A stretch of 64,000 nucleotides of DNA from Rhodoferax sp. UBA6134 (GCA_002422455.1 DIVK01000060.1:1237-65236), one strand, 5' to 3'. Shown: positions 35,863 to 45,696, numbered from the stretch's first letter. The notes: a model not told the origin generated them from the sequence alone. Made by a program: numbers and translations.

Positions 35863-38800
35863 TGCTGGCCCGTCTTGTTCAATTTTCGCTGGCGCAACGC
35901 TTGTTTGTTCTGCTGGCAACCCTGATGGTGGCCGGCGCGGGCTGGTATGCCTTGCGCGGATTGCCGATCGACGCCTTCCCGGACGTCTCCAGCACGCAGG
36001 TCAAGGTCATCATGAAAGCGCCCGGCATGACACCGGAAGAGGTCGAGAGCCGCATCGCGGTGCCGATCGAGGTGGAAATGCTCGGCATCCCGAAAACCAG
36101 AATTCTGCGCTCGGTCACCAAGTACGGTCTGGTGGACGTGACGATCGACTTCGAGGACGGTACCGACATTTACTGGGCACGCCAGCAGGTGAGCGAGCGC
36201 CTGAGCGGGCTGAGTGACAGCCTGCCTGCCGGCATCTCCGGCGGCATGGCGCCGGTCACGACCCCGCTCGGCGAGATGTACATGTTCACGGTGGAGAGCG
36301 AGGCGATGTCCCTGGCCGAGCGGCGCAGCCTGCTGGACTGGGTCATCCGGCCCGCGCTGCGAACCGTGCCCGGCGTTGCCGATGTCAACGCCTTGGGTGG
36401 TGTCGTCCGGGCCTACGAGGTGGTGCCCGACCCTGTGCGCATGGCAGCCAGCGGTGTGACGATCACGCAGTTGAAGGAAGCGGTCGAGGCGAACAATCGC
36501 AACGATGGCGCCGGCCGGCTGGGTGAGGGGGACGAAGTGCTGCTGGTCCGCAGCGAGGGGAGCATCATCAGTCTGGAAGATATGCGCGCCATCGTGGTGA
36601 CCATGAAGGACGGCGCCCCGGTTCGCCTGGGCAATCTGGCCGAAGTCAAGATCGGCACAGTGACCCGTTATGGTGTTGTGACGCAGAGCGGTCGTGGCGA
36701 GGCCGTGCAAGGGCTGGTACTGGGCCTGGCCGGTGCCAACGCGAAGATGGTGGTGGAAGGGGTGCGCAAGAAGCTGGAAGAACTGCAGCCGACCTTGCCG
36801 CCCGGCGTCGAGATCAAGACTTTCTATGACCGCGCTTCGCTGGTTTCCAAGGCGGTGAATGCTGTCTCGTCCGCCCTGATCGAAGCAACGGTACTGGTGA
36901 TCGTTCTGCTCGGCCTGTTTCTGGGCAACATCCGTGCGGCACTGACGGTGGCCCTGGTGCTCCCTCTGGCGGCCCTGATCACGTTTATCCTGATGCGCGC
37001 CTTCGGCATGTCGGCCAACCTGATGAGCCTGGGCGGCCTGGCCATTGCCATTGGCATGCTGGTGGATGCGGCAGTGGTGGTGGTGGAGAACATCGTGCAG
37101 CGTCTGGCGACCGATCCCACGGCCGGCAAGTTGCCCCGGCTGCACACGATCTACCGGGCGGTGCGTGAAGTGGCGGTGCCGGTCACAGCCGGGATTTTGA
37201 TCATCATCACCGTCTTTCTGCCTTTGCTCACATTGCAGGGCCTGGAAGGCAAATACTTTGTGCCGGTGGCGCTAACCATCGTTTTTGCCCTGGCCGGTTC
37301 GCTGCTGCTGTCATTGACCGTGATTCCCGTGCTCGCCTCCTATTTGCTGCGCGAGGTCAGGCATGAAGACCCGTGGTTGCCGCGCAAGCTGCTGATGCTT
37401 TACGAACCGGCGCTGGTCTGGGGCCTGCAACGGCAGCGCATCGTCGCCGCGGTGGCGGTGGCGATGCTGCTGGCCGCCGGCGTGATCTACACCCAGGTGG
37501 GCAAGACCTTCATGCCGACGATGGATGAGGGCGACCTGATCGTCGGCATCGAGAAACTGCCATCGGTCAGTCTGGAGCAAAGCGCCGAGCTCGACCTGAG
37601 AATCCATCGCGCCCTCATGCAGGCCATACCGGAAGTGCATGGCATCGTCGCCCGTGCCGGCTCCGATGAAATCGGCCTCGATCCGATGGGGCTGAACCAG
37701 ACCGACACCTACCTGCTGCTGAAGCCGCAAGGTGAGTGGCGCATGAAGAACAAGGAAGCGCTGATGGACGAAGTGCGCAAGGTGCTCGACCCCATGCCCG
37801 GCATCCAGTACAGCTTCACGCAGCCGATTGAAATGCGGGTGTCGGAAATGATCATCGGTGTACGCGGCGACCTGGCCGTCAAGATTTTCGGCCCCGACCT
37901 GGACAAGCTGAACCAGTATGCGAGCCAGGTGGAGGCGTTGCTCAAGACCGTTCCCGGCAACCAGGACGTGTACACGGTGCAAAACGATGGCGTGCAGTAC
38001 CTGCGGGTGGCTGTGGACCGCTTGCAGGCCGGACGTCTCGGCTTGAGCGTCGAGGAAATCCAGGATGCCTTGCGCATGCAGATTGAAGGTCAGCGCGCGG
38101 GTGTCGTCATTGAGGGCAATCGCCGCACACCCATTGTCTTGCGTGGCGCCGAGAGCATCCGGATGTCGCCGGCCGATTTTGGTGCCATGCGCATCACGAC
38201 CAAGGAGGGCCATACGATTGCCTTGACCAGCGTCGCCAAGCTTGAACGCGCCGCCGGCCCGGTCAAGATTGACCGCGAAATGGGCAGCCGCTACAGCGTG
38301 GTTATCGCCAACGTGGCTGGTCGGGACCTGGTGGGCTTTGTGGAGGAGGCGAAGGCGCTGGTGGTTCAAAAAGTGCCGCTGGACACGGGCTACCGCATCA
38401 GCTGGGGCGGCCAGTTCGAAAACCAGCAGCGCGCCGCAGCCCGGCTGACGGTGGTTGTTCCGGTCGCGCTCGGATTGATTTTCGTGCTGCTGTTTTCAAC
38501 CTTCCGTTCCGTGCGCCAGGCCCTGCTCATTCTGAGCATCATCCCGTTCGCGCTGGTGGGTGGCATCGTTGCCCTGTGGGCGACGGGCGAATACCTGTCG
38601 GTGCCCGCGTCGGTGGGCTTCATCGCCTTGCTGGGCATCACGGTTCTCAATGGCGTGGTCCTGGTGAGCTACTTCAATCAGTTGCAGAGCGAGGGCATGA
38701 GGCTGGGTGAGGTCGTTGTGCAGGGCGCCAAGCGCCGGCTGCGGCCGGTGCTGATGACGGCTTCCATCACCGCCTTTGGTTTGATTCCGTTGTTGTTTGC

Positions 38801-38945
38801 AACTGGCCCGGGGTCTGAAATACAGAGGCCACTGGCCATTGTGGTGATTGGCGGCCTGATCACGGCCACTGCACTGACCTTGATGCTGCTTCCCATTCTG
38901 TATTTGCGTTTTGCGTTCCCGAAACGAGAGGTTTCAGATGTCTGA
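35862..38945 (+). CDS. czcA: Heavy-metal efflux RND pump (CzcA/CusA family)
   Basis: 1027 residues, twelve membrane helices and two large periplasmic loops. The opening FSLAQRLFVLLATLMVAGAGWYALRGLPIDAFPDVSSTQVKV is characteristic of HME-RND pumps. The proton-relay segment in TM4 reads GGLAIAIGMLVDAAVVVVEN: it keeps one Asp and the Glu, but has Ala-Ile-Gly where Zn/Co/Cd-type CzcA has DFG. That places it nearer the copper/silver or nickel subgroups (HME4/HME5) than true CzcA. The ATG at 35862 is inside the czcB stop; czcA in turn overlaps the DUF3240 gene. Exports metal from periplasm or cytoplasm across the outer membrane with CzcB and CzcC. Confidence 0.9.
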   Translation: MLARLVQFSLAQRLFVLLATLMVAGAGWYALRGLPIDAFPDVSSTQVKVIMKAPGMTPEEVESRIAVPIEVEMLGIPKTRILRSVTKYGLVDVTIDFEDGTDIYWARQQVSERLSGLSDSLPAGISGGMAPVTTPLGEMYMFTVESEAMSLAERRSLLDWVIRPALRTVPGVADVNALGGVVRAYEVVPDPVRMAASGVTITQLKEAVEANNRNDGAGRLGEGDEVLLVRSEGSIISLEDMRAIVVTMKDGAPVRLGNLAEVKIGTVTRYGVVTQSGRGEAVQGLVLGLAGANAKMVVEGVRKKLEELQPTLPPGVEIKTFYDRASLVSKAVNAVSSALIEATVLVIVLLGLFLGNIRAALTVALVLPLAALITFILMRAFGMSANLMSLGGLAIAIGMLVDAAVVVVENIVQRLATDPTAGKLPRLHTIYRAVREVAVPVTAGILIIITVFLPLLTLQGLEGKYFVPVALTIVFALAGSLLLSLTVIPVLASYLLREVRHEDPWLPRKLLMLYEPALVWGLQRQRIVAAVAVAMLLAAGVIYTQVGKTFMPTMDEGDLIVGIEKLPSVSLEQSAELDLRIHRALMQAIPEVHGIVARAGSDEIGLDPMGLNQTDTYLLLKPQGEWRMKNKEALMDEVRKVLDPMPGIQYSFTQPIEMRVSEMIIGVRGDLAVKIFGPDLDKLNQYASQVEALLKTVPGNQDVYTVQNDGVQYLRVAVDRLQAGRLGLSVEEIQDALRMQIEGQRAGVVIEGNRRTPIVLRGAESIRMSPADFGAMRITTKEGHTIALTSVAKLERAAGPVKIDREMGSRYSVVIANVAGRDLVGFVEEAKALVVQKVPLDTGYRISWGGQFENQQRAAARLTVVVPVALGLIFVLLFSTFRSVRQALLILSIIPFALVGGIVALWATGEYLSVPASVGFIALLGITVLNGVVLVSYFNQLQSEGMRLGEVVVQGAKRRLRPVLMTASITAFGLIPLLFATGPGSEIQRPLAIVVIGGLITATALTLMLLPILYLRFAFPKREVSDV

Positions 38946-39240
38946 ACTTTGTTTGACCATTCTTTGTCCGTCAGCCGTTGAGGAAAAACTGCTCGACCTG
39001 CTCCTGCTTTCGCCCAGCGTGGCCGTCTTTACGAGCGCATCGACGGCGGCCCATGGCCTGGCCACCGGCAGTCTCAGTCAGACCGAACAGGTGCTCGGGC
39101 GCGCGTTTGCGATCCAGGTGCAGGTCGTCATCCCTGATGCTGAAAGGCAGGCGTTGCTGGGGCGCCTGCAGGCGCAATTCGCCGGTGCGGGCCTGCGTTA
39201 TTGGATTACCCCCGTGGTTGAAATCGGAGAAATAACATGA
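38938..39240 (+). CDS. DUF3240 protein of the metal-efflux operon
   Basis: 100 residues starting SELCLTILCPSAVEEKLLDLLL, with VQVVIPDAERQALLGRLQAQF and ending YWITPVVEIGEIT. It has a ferredoxin-like (PII-like) strand-helix pattern. DUF3240 genes recur beside RND pump genes, so a regulatory or metal-sensing role for the pump is likely but unproven. The ATG (38938) overlaps the czcA stop, with GAGAGG before it, and its own stop overlaps the czcC start. Confidence 0.8.
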   Translation: MSELCLTILCPSAVEEKLLDLLLLSPSVAVFTSASTAAHGLATGSLSQTEQVLGRAFAIQVQVVIPDAERQALLGRLQAQFAGAGLRYWITPVVEIGEIT

Positions 39241-40475
39241 TGAAGAAATTGTTTCTCGCGCTGCTGCTTGCGCTGGCGGGCGCCGTCCAGGCACTGGAGC
39301 CACCGAATGTTGCCGGACTTTTGCCGACCGCAGTCGCGCGCGCGCTGCTGGAGCAGGACCCGCGCGTGGCCGCTGCGCTGGCCGGCCGGGAAGTGGCACG
39401 GCAGGAGGCCGGCATACTGGACAAGTCGCCTTACGAATGGATTGCCAAAGCGCAAGGGCAACAGCGATCGATTGATGCCGGTGAGGGCTGGCGTGAATGG
39501 AATGTCGGCCTTGAACGGACGTTCAGACTGTCGGGCAAGGGTTCGGCCGATCGCAAGCTGGGCACGGCCACCATGGAGGAGTTTGAGGCACGTTATGGCG
39601 TGGCTTTGCAGGAGTCTGCCCGGGAACTGGTGTCGCTCTGGGTGGATTGGCTGGCTGCGGAGCGCGGGCGCGAATTGGCTGCGGTCAATCTCAGGTCGGT
39701 TCAGGAGAATCTGGCGGCAGTGGAGAAACGCGTCCGCGCCGGCGACGTGTCAAAACTGGACCTCAACCTTGCCAGCGCTGAGTTGGCGGAGCAAAAGCGC
39801 ATGGACAACGATGCCAGTACCCAGGCGTCTGCAGCTTGGTCGCGATTGTCTGTCCGCTTTCCCGGCATCAGCCGTCAAGCCATGGCATTGCCTTCTCCGG
39901 GGTTGATTGCAGGGGACGATGTGCAGTGGCGCGAGCGAATCATGGCCACCAGTGATGAGGTGAAGCTGGCACAAATGCAGATGCGGATCGCGCAGGCGCA
40001 GGCCGAGCGCGCGCAGGCAGACCGGGTTCCTGATCCGACTTTCGGTGTTTACACTGCTTCGGAAGGCGGTGGCCGGGAGCGGGTGTCTGGCATCACCCTC
40101 AGCATTCCCTTTTCTGGCGGACTGCGCAACTTACACAGTGCCAGAGCCCTCGCAGCCGTCGAGGTGGCACGCAATGCCGTTGACCTCAAGCGGCGTGAGA
40201 TGGAAACCGGGATCGCCGCCGCCTTGATCACGGCACGCGGCGCGTATGAAAGTCTGCGCATGGCCAACGAGAGCGCTGACGCCATGCGGGAAAACGCCAG
40301 ACTGGTGCAACGCGCCTACGCGCTTGGTGAAGGGGACTTGCAAAGTCTGCTGTTGGCGCGCCGCCAGGCCATCTTGGCAGCCACGAGCGCCTTGCAAGCT
40401 CACGCAGCCGCTTTGAAGGGGTATTACGAACTGTTGATTGATGCTCGCCTTATTTGGGACATGGATCGCAAGTAA
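39237..40475 (+). CDS. czcC: Outer-membrane efflux channel (CzcC/TolC-like)
   Basis: 412 residues with a signal peptide (KLFLALLLALAGAVQA, cleaved before LEPP) and no lipobox Cys. Two repeated long-helix regions of the TolC type (ARALLEQDPRVAAALAGREVARQEAG and KLAQMQMRIAQAQAERAQADRVPDPTFGVYTAS). GITLSIPFSGGLRN is the usual strand segment. It completes the tripartite czcBA-DUF3240-czcC efflux operon by a 4-bp ATGA overlap. Confidence 0.87.
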   Translation: MMKKLFLALLLALAGAVQALEPPNVAGLLPTAVARALLEQDPRVAAALAGREVARQEAGILDKSPYEWIAKAQGQQRSIDAGEGWREWNVGLERTFRLSGKGSADRKLGTATMEEFEARYGVALQESARELVSLWVDWLAAERGRELAAVNLRSVQENLAAVEKRVRAGDVSKLDLNLASAELAEQKRMDNDASTQASAAWSRLSVRFPGISRQAMALPSPGLIAGDDVQWRERIMATSDEVKLAQMQMRIAQAQAERAQADRVPDPTFGVYTASEGGGRERVSGITLSIPFSGGLRNLHSARALAAVEVARNAVDLKRREMETGIAAALITARGAYESLRMANESADAMRENARLVQRAYALGEGDLQSLLLARRQAILAATSALQAHAAALKGYYELLIDARLIWDMDRK

Positions 40476-40534
40476 CGCTGTGCGGAGCTTCAACGATCGG
40501 ACTGGTTCAACTAGGACTTGAAGCTTCAGTTTTC

Positions 40535-40570
40535 GGGGGGGGGGGGCGGCGTTGCTCCCCCTTTCTTTTT
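40535..40570 (+). terminator. Poly-G/C stem terminator after czcC
   Basis: A run of twelve G (40535-40546), GCGGCGTTGCT and CCCCC can pair as a stem and is followed by TTTCTTTTT. A second small hairpin (GCTCT/AGAGC, 40576-40589) followed by TTCTATTTTT lies just after. Together they end the efflux operon. The 380-bp gap 40476-40855 otherwise holds only AT-rich DNA and the aceA operators. Confidence 0.6.
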
Positions 40571-40735
40571 GTGAAGCTCTCCCGAGAGCGTTCTATTTTT
40601 CATATTTCAAAAAAATGATTTCATAATATGAGAAATTTCCAATTTAACTTCATCGTTTTTTCTCAAGAAGAAAAAATAGTTTTCGTATTGCGGAATTATT
40701 TTTGCAACTTATTGATTTAATTAAATTAAAAATAT

Positions 40736-40779
40736 GTCTTCTATAAGACATAAGATTAAAAACGAGTCTTATAGAAGAC
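40736..40779. promoter_or_regulatory. Twin palindromic operator upstream of aceA
   Basis: GTCTTCTATAAGAC (40736-40749) and GTCTTATAGAAGAC (40766-40779) are exact reverse complements of one another, and each has GTCTT/AAGAC arms. The first extends to an 18-bp palindrome flanked by AT and AT. Centres are 30 bp apart, about three helical turns, as expected for two regulator dimers on one DNA face. They lie about 77-120 bp before the aceA ATG in AT-rich DNA. The regulator is not identified. Confidence 0.65.
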
Positions 40780-40855
40780 TTAGAATTGCACTCGAAGTAC
40801 CTGTCTTGCGTGGCAAGCGGTGCAAACTGTTTCAACCAACTCAAGGAGTGATCTC

Positions 40856-42187
40856 ATGTCGCAAAATGCCGCCGGACAATTGAGCCGCGAACAACAAATC
40901 GCAGCCCTCGAAAAAGATTGGGCCACCAACCCCCGCTGGAAGCTGGTCAAGCGCGGTTACAGCGCCGCTGACGTGGTGCGTCTGCGCGGCAGCCTGCAGC
41001 CCGAATACACGCTGGCCAGGCGCGGCGCCGAGAAGCTGTGGGACAAGGTTAACGGTGGCGCCAAGAAGGGCTATGTCAACGCCTTCGGCGCCATCTCCGC
41101 CGGTCAGGCCATGCAGCAGGCCAAGGCTGGTCTGGAAGCCGTGTACCTGTCGGGCTGGCAAGTGGCCGCCGACGGCAACACCTCCGAGACCATGTACCCC
41201 GACCAGTCGCTGTACGCCTATGATTCGGTGCCCACCATGGTGCGCCGCATCAACAATACCTTCAAACGCGCGGACGAAATTCAGTGGAGCCGAGGCGTCA
41301 ACCCCGGTGACAAGGAGTTCATCGACTACTTTTTGCCGATCGTGGCCGACGCCGAAGCCGGCTTCGGCGGTGTGTTGAACGCGTTCGAGCTGATGAAAAA
41401 CATGATCACGGCAGGCGCTGCCGGTGTGCATTTCGAAGACCAGCTGGCTGCGGTGAAGAAATGCGGTCACATGGGTGGCAAGGTGCTGGTGCCCACGCAG
41501 GAAGCCGTTGAAAAACTGATTTCTGCCCGCTTTGCTGCCGACGTGATGGGCGTGTCCACCATTGTGCTGGCCCGTACCGATGCCGAAGCGGCCAATCTGA
41601 TCACTTCTGACCATGATGCCAACGACAAGCCCTTCCTGACCGGCGAGCGCACTCAGGAAGGCTTCTACCGCGTCAAGAACGGTCTGGAGCAAGCCATCAG
41701 CCGTGGCGTGGCCTACGCCCCCTACGCTGACCTGGTGTGGTGCGAAACCGGTGTGCCGGACATCGGCTTCGCTCGTGAATTCGCGCAAGCTGTGCATGCT
41801 GCCTGTCCCGGCAAGTTGCTGTCATACAACTGCTCGCCTTCCTTCAACTGGAAGAAGAACCTCAATGACAGCCAGATCGCTTCGTTCCAGGAAGACCTGT
41901 CGGCGCTGGGCTACAAGTACCAGTTCATCACGCTGGCCGGTATCCACATCAACTGGTTCAACACCTTCCAGTTTGCCCATGCTTACGCTCGCGGCGAAGG
42001 CATGAAGCACTACACCAACATGGTGCAGGAGCCCGAGTTCGCCGCCCGCGAAAAGGGTTACACCTTTGTGTCGCATCAGCAGGAGGTGGGTGCAGGCTAC
42101 TTCGACGACGTGACCACCGTGATTCAGGGTGGTTCTTCCAGCGTGAAGGCGCTGACCGGTTCTACCGAAGAAGAGCAGTTCCACTGA
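40856..42187 (+). CDS. aceA: Isocitrate lyase
   Basis: 443 residues; cleaves isocitrate to glyoxylate and succinate, the first step of the glyoxylate shunt used on acetate and fatty acids. The active-site signature [10 protein letters not shown] is present (about residue 200), with [17 protein letters not shown] and [12 protein letters not shown]. The start at 40856 ([14 protein letters not shown]) follows an AAGGAGTG site; the frame is open to 40820. It stands alone, with its own operators upstream and hairpins downstream; malate synthase is not in the window. Confidence 0.95.
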   Translation: MSQNAAGQLSREQQIAALEKDWATNPRWKLVKRGYSAADVVRLRGSLQPEYTLARRGAEKLWDKVNGGAKKGYVNAFGAISAGQAMQQAKAGLEAVYLSGWQVAADGNTSETMYPDQSLYAYDSVPTMVRRINNTFKRADEIQWSRGVNPGDKEFIDYFLPIVADAEAGFGGVLNAFELMKNMITAGAAGVHFEDQLAAVKKCGHMGGKVLVPTQEAVEKLISARFAADVMGVSTIVLARTDAEAANLITSDHDANDKPFLTGERTQEGFYRVKNGLEQAISRGVAYAPYADLVWCETGVPDIGFAREFAQAVHAACPGKLLSYNCSPSFNWKKNLNDSQIASFQEDLSALGYKYQFITLAGIHINWFNTFQFAHAYARGEGMKHYTNMVQEPEFAAREKGYTFVSHQQEVGAGYFDDVTTVIQGGSSSVKALTGSTEEEQFH

Positions 42188-42200
42188 GTCAGGGGTCTGA

Positions 42201-42266
42201 CCGGAGCGGCGTAAAATTGCGCCGCTCCGGCTTCCACTCTTCAAAGCGCGGCTTGTCCGCGCTTTT
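42201..42266 (+). terminator. Tandem hairpins between aceA and thrS
   Basis: The first hairpin has an 11-bp perfect stem, CCGGAGCGGCG/CGCCGCTCCGG (42201-42230), around TAAAATTG and no T-run. The second, AAAGCGCG/CGCGCTTT (42243-42265), is followed by TTTTGTATTTT and looks like an intrinsic terminator. It ends 23 bp before the thrS ATG, so it may also act in thrS regulation. Confidence 0.65.
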
Positions 42267-42288
42267 GTATTTTCAGTTTTCAAAAATC

Positions 42289-44214
42289 ATGATTCAAATT
42301 ACGCTTCCAGATGGTTCCTTGCGCGAATATCCCGGTTCGGTGACGGTGGCCGAGGTGGCTGCCTCCATCGGGACGGGGCTGGCCAAGGCGGCGCTGGCTG
42401 GCAAGGTGGACGGCAAGGTAGTTGACACCAGTCACCTGATCGATGCAAACAGCGCGCTGTCCATCGTCACGGCCAGGGACGCCGATGGCCTGGATGTCGT
42501 TCGTCACTCTACGGCGCATCTGCTGGCTTATGCCGTCAAGGAGCTGTTCCCGGACGCGCAGGTAACGATCGGCCCGGTGATTGAGCATGGTTTTTTCTAC
42601 GACTTCTCCTACAAACGTCCCTTCACGCCAGAAGACCTGGTTGCCATTGAGAAGAAGATGGTCGAGTTGGCGGCGAAAGACGAGCCCGTCACCCGTCGTG
42701 TGCTGCCGCGTGATGAGGCTGTGGCCTACTTCAAGGGGCTGGGTGAGCATTACAAGGCGGAGATCATTGCCAGCATCCCCGCCAATGAAGACGTGTCACT
42801 GTACCGTGAAGGCAAGTTCGAGGACTTGTGTCGCGGGCCGCACGTGCCCAGTACCGGCAAGCTCAAGTTCTTCAAACTGATGAAGCTCGCCGGCGCGTAC
42901 TGGCGCGGCGACCATCGCAATGAAATGCTGCAGCGCATCTACGGCACGGCCTGGGCCACCAAGGATGAGTTGCAGCAACACTTGACCATGCTGGAAGAGG
43001 CCGAAAAGCGCGACCACCGCAAGCTGGGCCGCGAGTTGGATCTGTTCCACATTGACGAGCATGCGCCGGGTCTGGTGTTCTGGCACCCCAAGGGATGGAC
43101 GTTGTGGCAAGGCGTGGAGCAGTACATGCGTCAGGTCTATCGCGACAACGGTTACCAGGAGGTCAAGGGCCCGCAAATCATCGACAAGGGCTTGTGGGAA
43201 AAGTCGGGGCACTGGGACAAGTACCGTGACAACATGTTCATCACGGAGTCTGAAAAACGCGAATACGCATTGAAGCCGATGAACTGTCCGGGCCACATCC
43301 TGATCTACAAACAGGGCATCAAGAGCTACCGTGATCTGCCGTTGCGGTATGGTGAATTTGGCAACTGCCACCGCAATGAACCGTCGGGTGGTTTGCACGG
43401 CATCATGCGTGTGCGCGGCTTCACACAGGACGATGGCCACATTTTCTGTACCGAAGACCAGATACTGGACGAGTGTGCCGCGTTTACCCAATTGCTGCAA
43501 AAGGTTTACAAGGACTTTGGCTTTACCAACATCGTGTACAAGGTCGCAACGCGTCCTGAACAGCGTATTGGTTCCGACGAATACTGGGACAGGACCGAAC
43601 AGGTGCTGATGGAGAGCTTGCGCCGCTCGGGTTGTGAGTTTGAAGTGGCTGCGGGCGAGGGCGCATTTTATGCGCCCAAGATCGAATATGCGTTGAAGGA
43701 CGCTTTGGGCCGACAGTGGCAATGCGGAACCATTCAGATCGACAGCAATATGCCGGAGCGCCTGGAGGCAGAGTATGTGGGTGAAGATGGTGCTCGCCAC
43801 CGTCCGGTCATGTTGCATCGCGCCATCGTCGGCAGTCTGGAGCGTTTCATCGGAATTCTGATCGAGGAAAGCGCAGGGGCGTTGCCAACCTGGCTGGCTC
43901 CGGTGCAGGTGGCGGTGCTCAATATCACCGATGCGCAGGCTGATTATTGTCGCGATATTGTTGAAAAGTTGAAAAATTCGCTGCCGAATCAAGAGCTTAG
44001 AGTGGTGGCCGATCTGCGCAACGAGAAAATTACGTATAAAATACGGGAGCATTCAATGCAGAAGCTGCCTTATATCCTCGTCGCGGGCGACAAGGAGAAG
44101 GCAGCGGGTACCGTTGCAGTGCGCGCCCGGGGTGGTCAAGACCTCGGTGTGATGTCCCTCGATGCATTCGTGCAAAAAATCGCCGGTGACATCACTCACA
44201 AGTCTGTCGTCTAG
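42289..44214 (+). CDS. thrS: Threonine--tRNA ligase
   Basis: 641 residues, full length. The N-terminal TGS domain ([24 protein letters not shown]), the editing domain with [19 protein letters not shown], the class II catalytic core with FRNEPSG-like [22 protein letters not shown], zinc-binding residues in [10 protein letters not shown], and the C-terminal anticodon-binding domain ([12 protein letters not shown]) are all present. It charges tRNA-Thr. First gene of the conserved thrS-infC-rpmI-rplT-pheST-ihfA cluster. Confidence 0.96.
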   Translation: MIQITLPDGSLREYPGSVTVAEVAASIGTGLAKAALAGKVDGKVVDTSHLIDANSALSIVTARDADGLDVVRHSTAHLLAYAVKELFPDAQVTIGPVIEHGFFYDFSYKRPFTPEDLVAIEKKMVELAAKDEPVTRRVLPRDEAVAYFKGLGEHYKAEIIASIPANEDVSLYREGKFEDLCRGPHVPSTGKLKFFKLMKLAGAYWRGDHRNEMLQRIYGTAWATKDELQQHLTMLEEAEKRDHRKLGRELDLFHIDEHAPGLVFWHPKGWTLWQGVEQYMRQVYRDNGYQEVKGPQIIDKGLWEKSGHWDKYRDNMFITESEKREYALKPMNCPGHILIYKQGIKSYRDLPLRYGEFGNCHRNEPSGGLHGIMRVRGFTQDDGHIFCTEDQILDECAAFTQLLQKVYKDFGFTNIVYKVATRPEQRIGSDEYWDRTEQVLMESLRRSGCEFEVAAGEGAFYAPKIEYALKDALGRQWQCGTIQIDSNMPERLEAEYVGEDGARHRPVMLHRAIVGSLERFIGILIEESAGALPTWLAPVQVAVLNITDAQADYCRDIVEKLKNSLPNQELRVVADLRNEKITYKIREHSMQKLPYILVAGDKEKAAGTVAVRARGGQDLGVMSLDAFVQKIAGDITHKSVV

Positions 44215-44302
44215 GCTGGTATCAAGCGAGGCGGCAATTTGTTTTCGCGTGCGGGCGGTTTTAGCTACATACCTTGTAGAGAAATTTGTGAAGGATTAAG
44301 CC

Positions 44303-44896
44303 ATCGCTACTGAATTTCGTGATCGCCGTCACCGCGAAGAACGCAAACATCGCCTGAACCGGGAAATCATGGCTCCGGAAGTTCGACTCTCCGGGGTTGA
44401 AAATGAGCCGCTCGGCGTGGTTGGCCTGACGGAGGCGCTGCGGATGGCGGGTGACCTGGATGTGGATCTGGTCGAAATTTCCGCCACGGCGGTTCCACCG
44501 GTCTGCCGTTTGATGGATTACGGCAAGTTCAAGTACCAGGAGCAGAAGAAAGCGGCGGAAGCGAAGGCCAAGCAGACGGTTATCGAGATCAAGGAAGTCA
44601 AGTTCCGTCCAGGTACGGACGATGGTGACTACAACATAAAGATGCGTAACATCAGGCGCTTTTTGGCCGAGGGTGACAAGTGCAAGATCACTTTGCGGTT
44701 TCGGGGGCGCGAGATTACGCACCAGGAAATCGGCATGGCCTTGCTGAACCGTATCCGCACTGAGTTGGGTGATTCGATCCTGATCGAGCAGTTTCCCAAG
44801 CTTGAGGGGCGGCAGATGATCATGATGATCGCGCCGGGCAAGAAGAAGGTTGCGGCCAAACCTGCAGCAGAGGCTGTGCCGAGCGCGGCATCGTAA
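44303..44896 (+). CDS. infC: Translation initiation factor IF-3, ATC start codon
   Basis: 197 residues from an ATC codon at 44303, preceded by AAGGA at 44291-44295. The frame reads (M)[28 protein letters not shown], the proper IF-3 N-terminus; the first ATG in frame (44369) would delete about 22 conserved residues of the N-domain. The rest, [43 protein letters not shown] and the C-domain [24 protein letters not shown], is standard. A non-AUG start (AUU in E. coli) is known for infC and allows IF-3 to repress its own translation by discriminating against it. Confidence 0.9.
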   Translation: MATEFRDRRHREERKHRLNREIMAPEVRLSGVENEPLGVVGLTEALRMAGDLDVDLVEISATAVPPVCRLMDYGKFKYQEQKKAAEAKAKQTVIEIKEVKFRPGTDDGDYNIKMRNIRRFLAEGDKCKITLRFRGREITHQEIGMALLNRIRTELGDSILIEQFPKLEGRQMIMMIAPGKKKVAAKPAAEAVPSAAS

Positions 44897-44938
44897 ACTT
44901 GACGCACTGGCTTGCATGGTCGGTGCGTTGTGGAGAGT

Positions 44939-44956
44939 GGCGAGCTTATACTCGCC
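44939..44956 (+). other. Small hairpin upstream of rpmI
   Basis: GGCGAG-CTTATA-CTCGCC lies in the 166-bp leader between infC and rpmI. It could contribute to ribosomal-protein leader regulation or be a processing site; no T-tract follows. Confidence 0.35.
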
Positions 44957-45062
44957 GTCCAAGCGGTGCCTTGAGAGGCGCTGCTTAAAAGTGGCTCGGG
45001 GCCAACAAGGTTGCAAATAGTTTGCAGACGCCTCACGAGCACAACGAAGAAGGAGCATGAAT

Positions 45063-45266
45063 ATGCCCAAAATGAAGACCAAGAGCGCAGCGAAAAAACG
45101 CTTCCGCGTTCGTCCGGGTGGCACCGTCAAGCGCGGTCAAGCCTTCAAGCGTCACATTCTGACCAAGAAGACCACCAAAAATAAACGCCAATTGCGCGGT
45201 TCAGCAGCTGTTCATGAGACCAATATGGGTCACATGGCGCAGATGCTGCCCGGCCGTGGTATTTAA
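45063..45266 (+). CDS. rpmI: 50S ribosomal protein L35
   Basis: 67 residues: [41 protein letters not shown], ending [11 protein letters not shown]. The start at 45063 gives the universal MPKMKTK; an ATG two codons earlier (45057) is equally in frame after GAAGGAGC, but would add non-conserved residues. Followed by rplT after 25 bp, the usual L35-L20 pair. Confidence 0.96.
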   Translation: MPKMKTKSAAKKRFRVRPGGTVKRGQAFKRHILTKKTTKNKRQLRGSAAVHETNMGHMAQMLPGRGI

Positions 45267-45291
45267 TTAACGACGAACAAGGAGTAATCAC

Positions 45292-45651
45292 ATGCCTCGC
45301 GTCAAACGTGGTGTAACGGCTCGCGCCCGCCACAAAAAAGTTTTAGCCCTTGCAAAAGGTTTCCGCGGCCGCCGCGGTAATGTTTTCCGCATCGCCAAGG
45401 AAGCGGTGATGAAAGCCGGGCAATATGCCTATCGTGACCGTCGCACCAAAAAGCGGGTCTTCCGTCAGTTGTGGATTGCCCGTATCAATGCGGCTGCGCG
45501 TCAGTGTGGCATGACCTACAGTCAGTTTGCCAACGGCCTGAAGAAAGCGAACATCGAGATCGACCGAAAAGTGCTGTCGGACATCGCTGTACATGACATG
45601 GCTGCATTTGCCGGTATCGTGGAGCAAGTCAAGGCCAAGCTGGCTGCTTGA
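45292..45651 (+). CDS. rplT: 50S ribosomal protein L20
   Basis: 119 residues, [67 protein letters not shown], essentially canonical. It organises early 23S rRNA assembly and in several bacteria represses its own rpmI-rplT mRNA. The ATG at 45292 follows AAGGAG. Confidence 0.97.
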   Translation: MPRVKRGVTARARHKKVLALAKGFRGRRGNVFRIAKEAVMKAGQYAYRDRRTKKRVFRQLWIARINAAARQCGMTYSQFANGLKKANIEIDRKVLSDIAVHDMAAFAGIVEQVKAKLAA

Positions 45652-45696
45652 ATTCACGATAATTTGCTATTTTTAGATAGCGAATACGTGCTTGAA

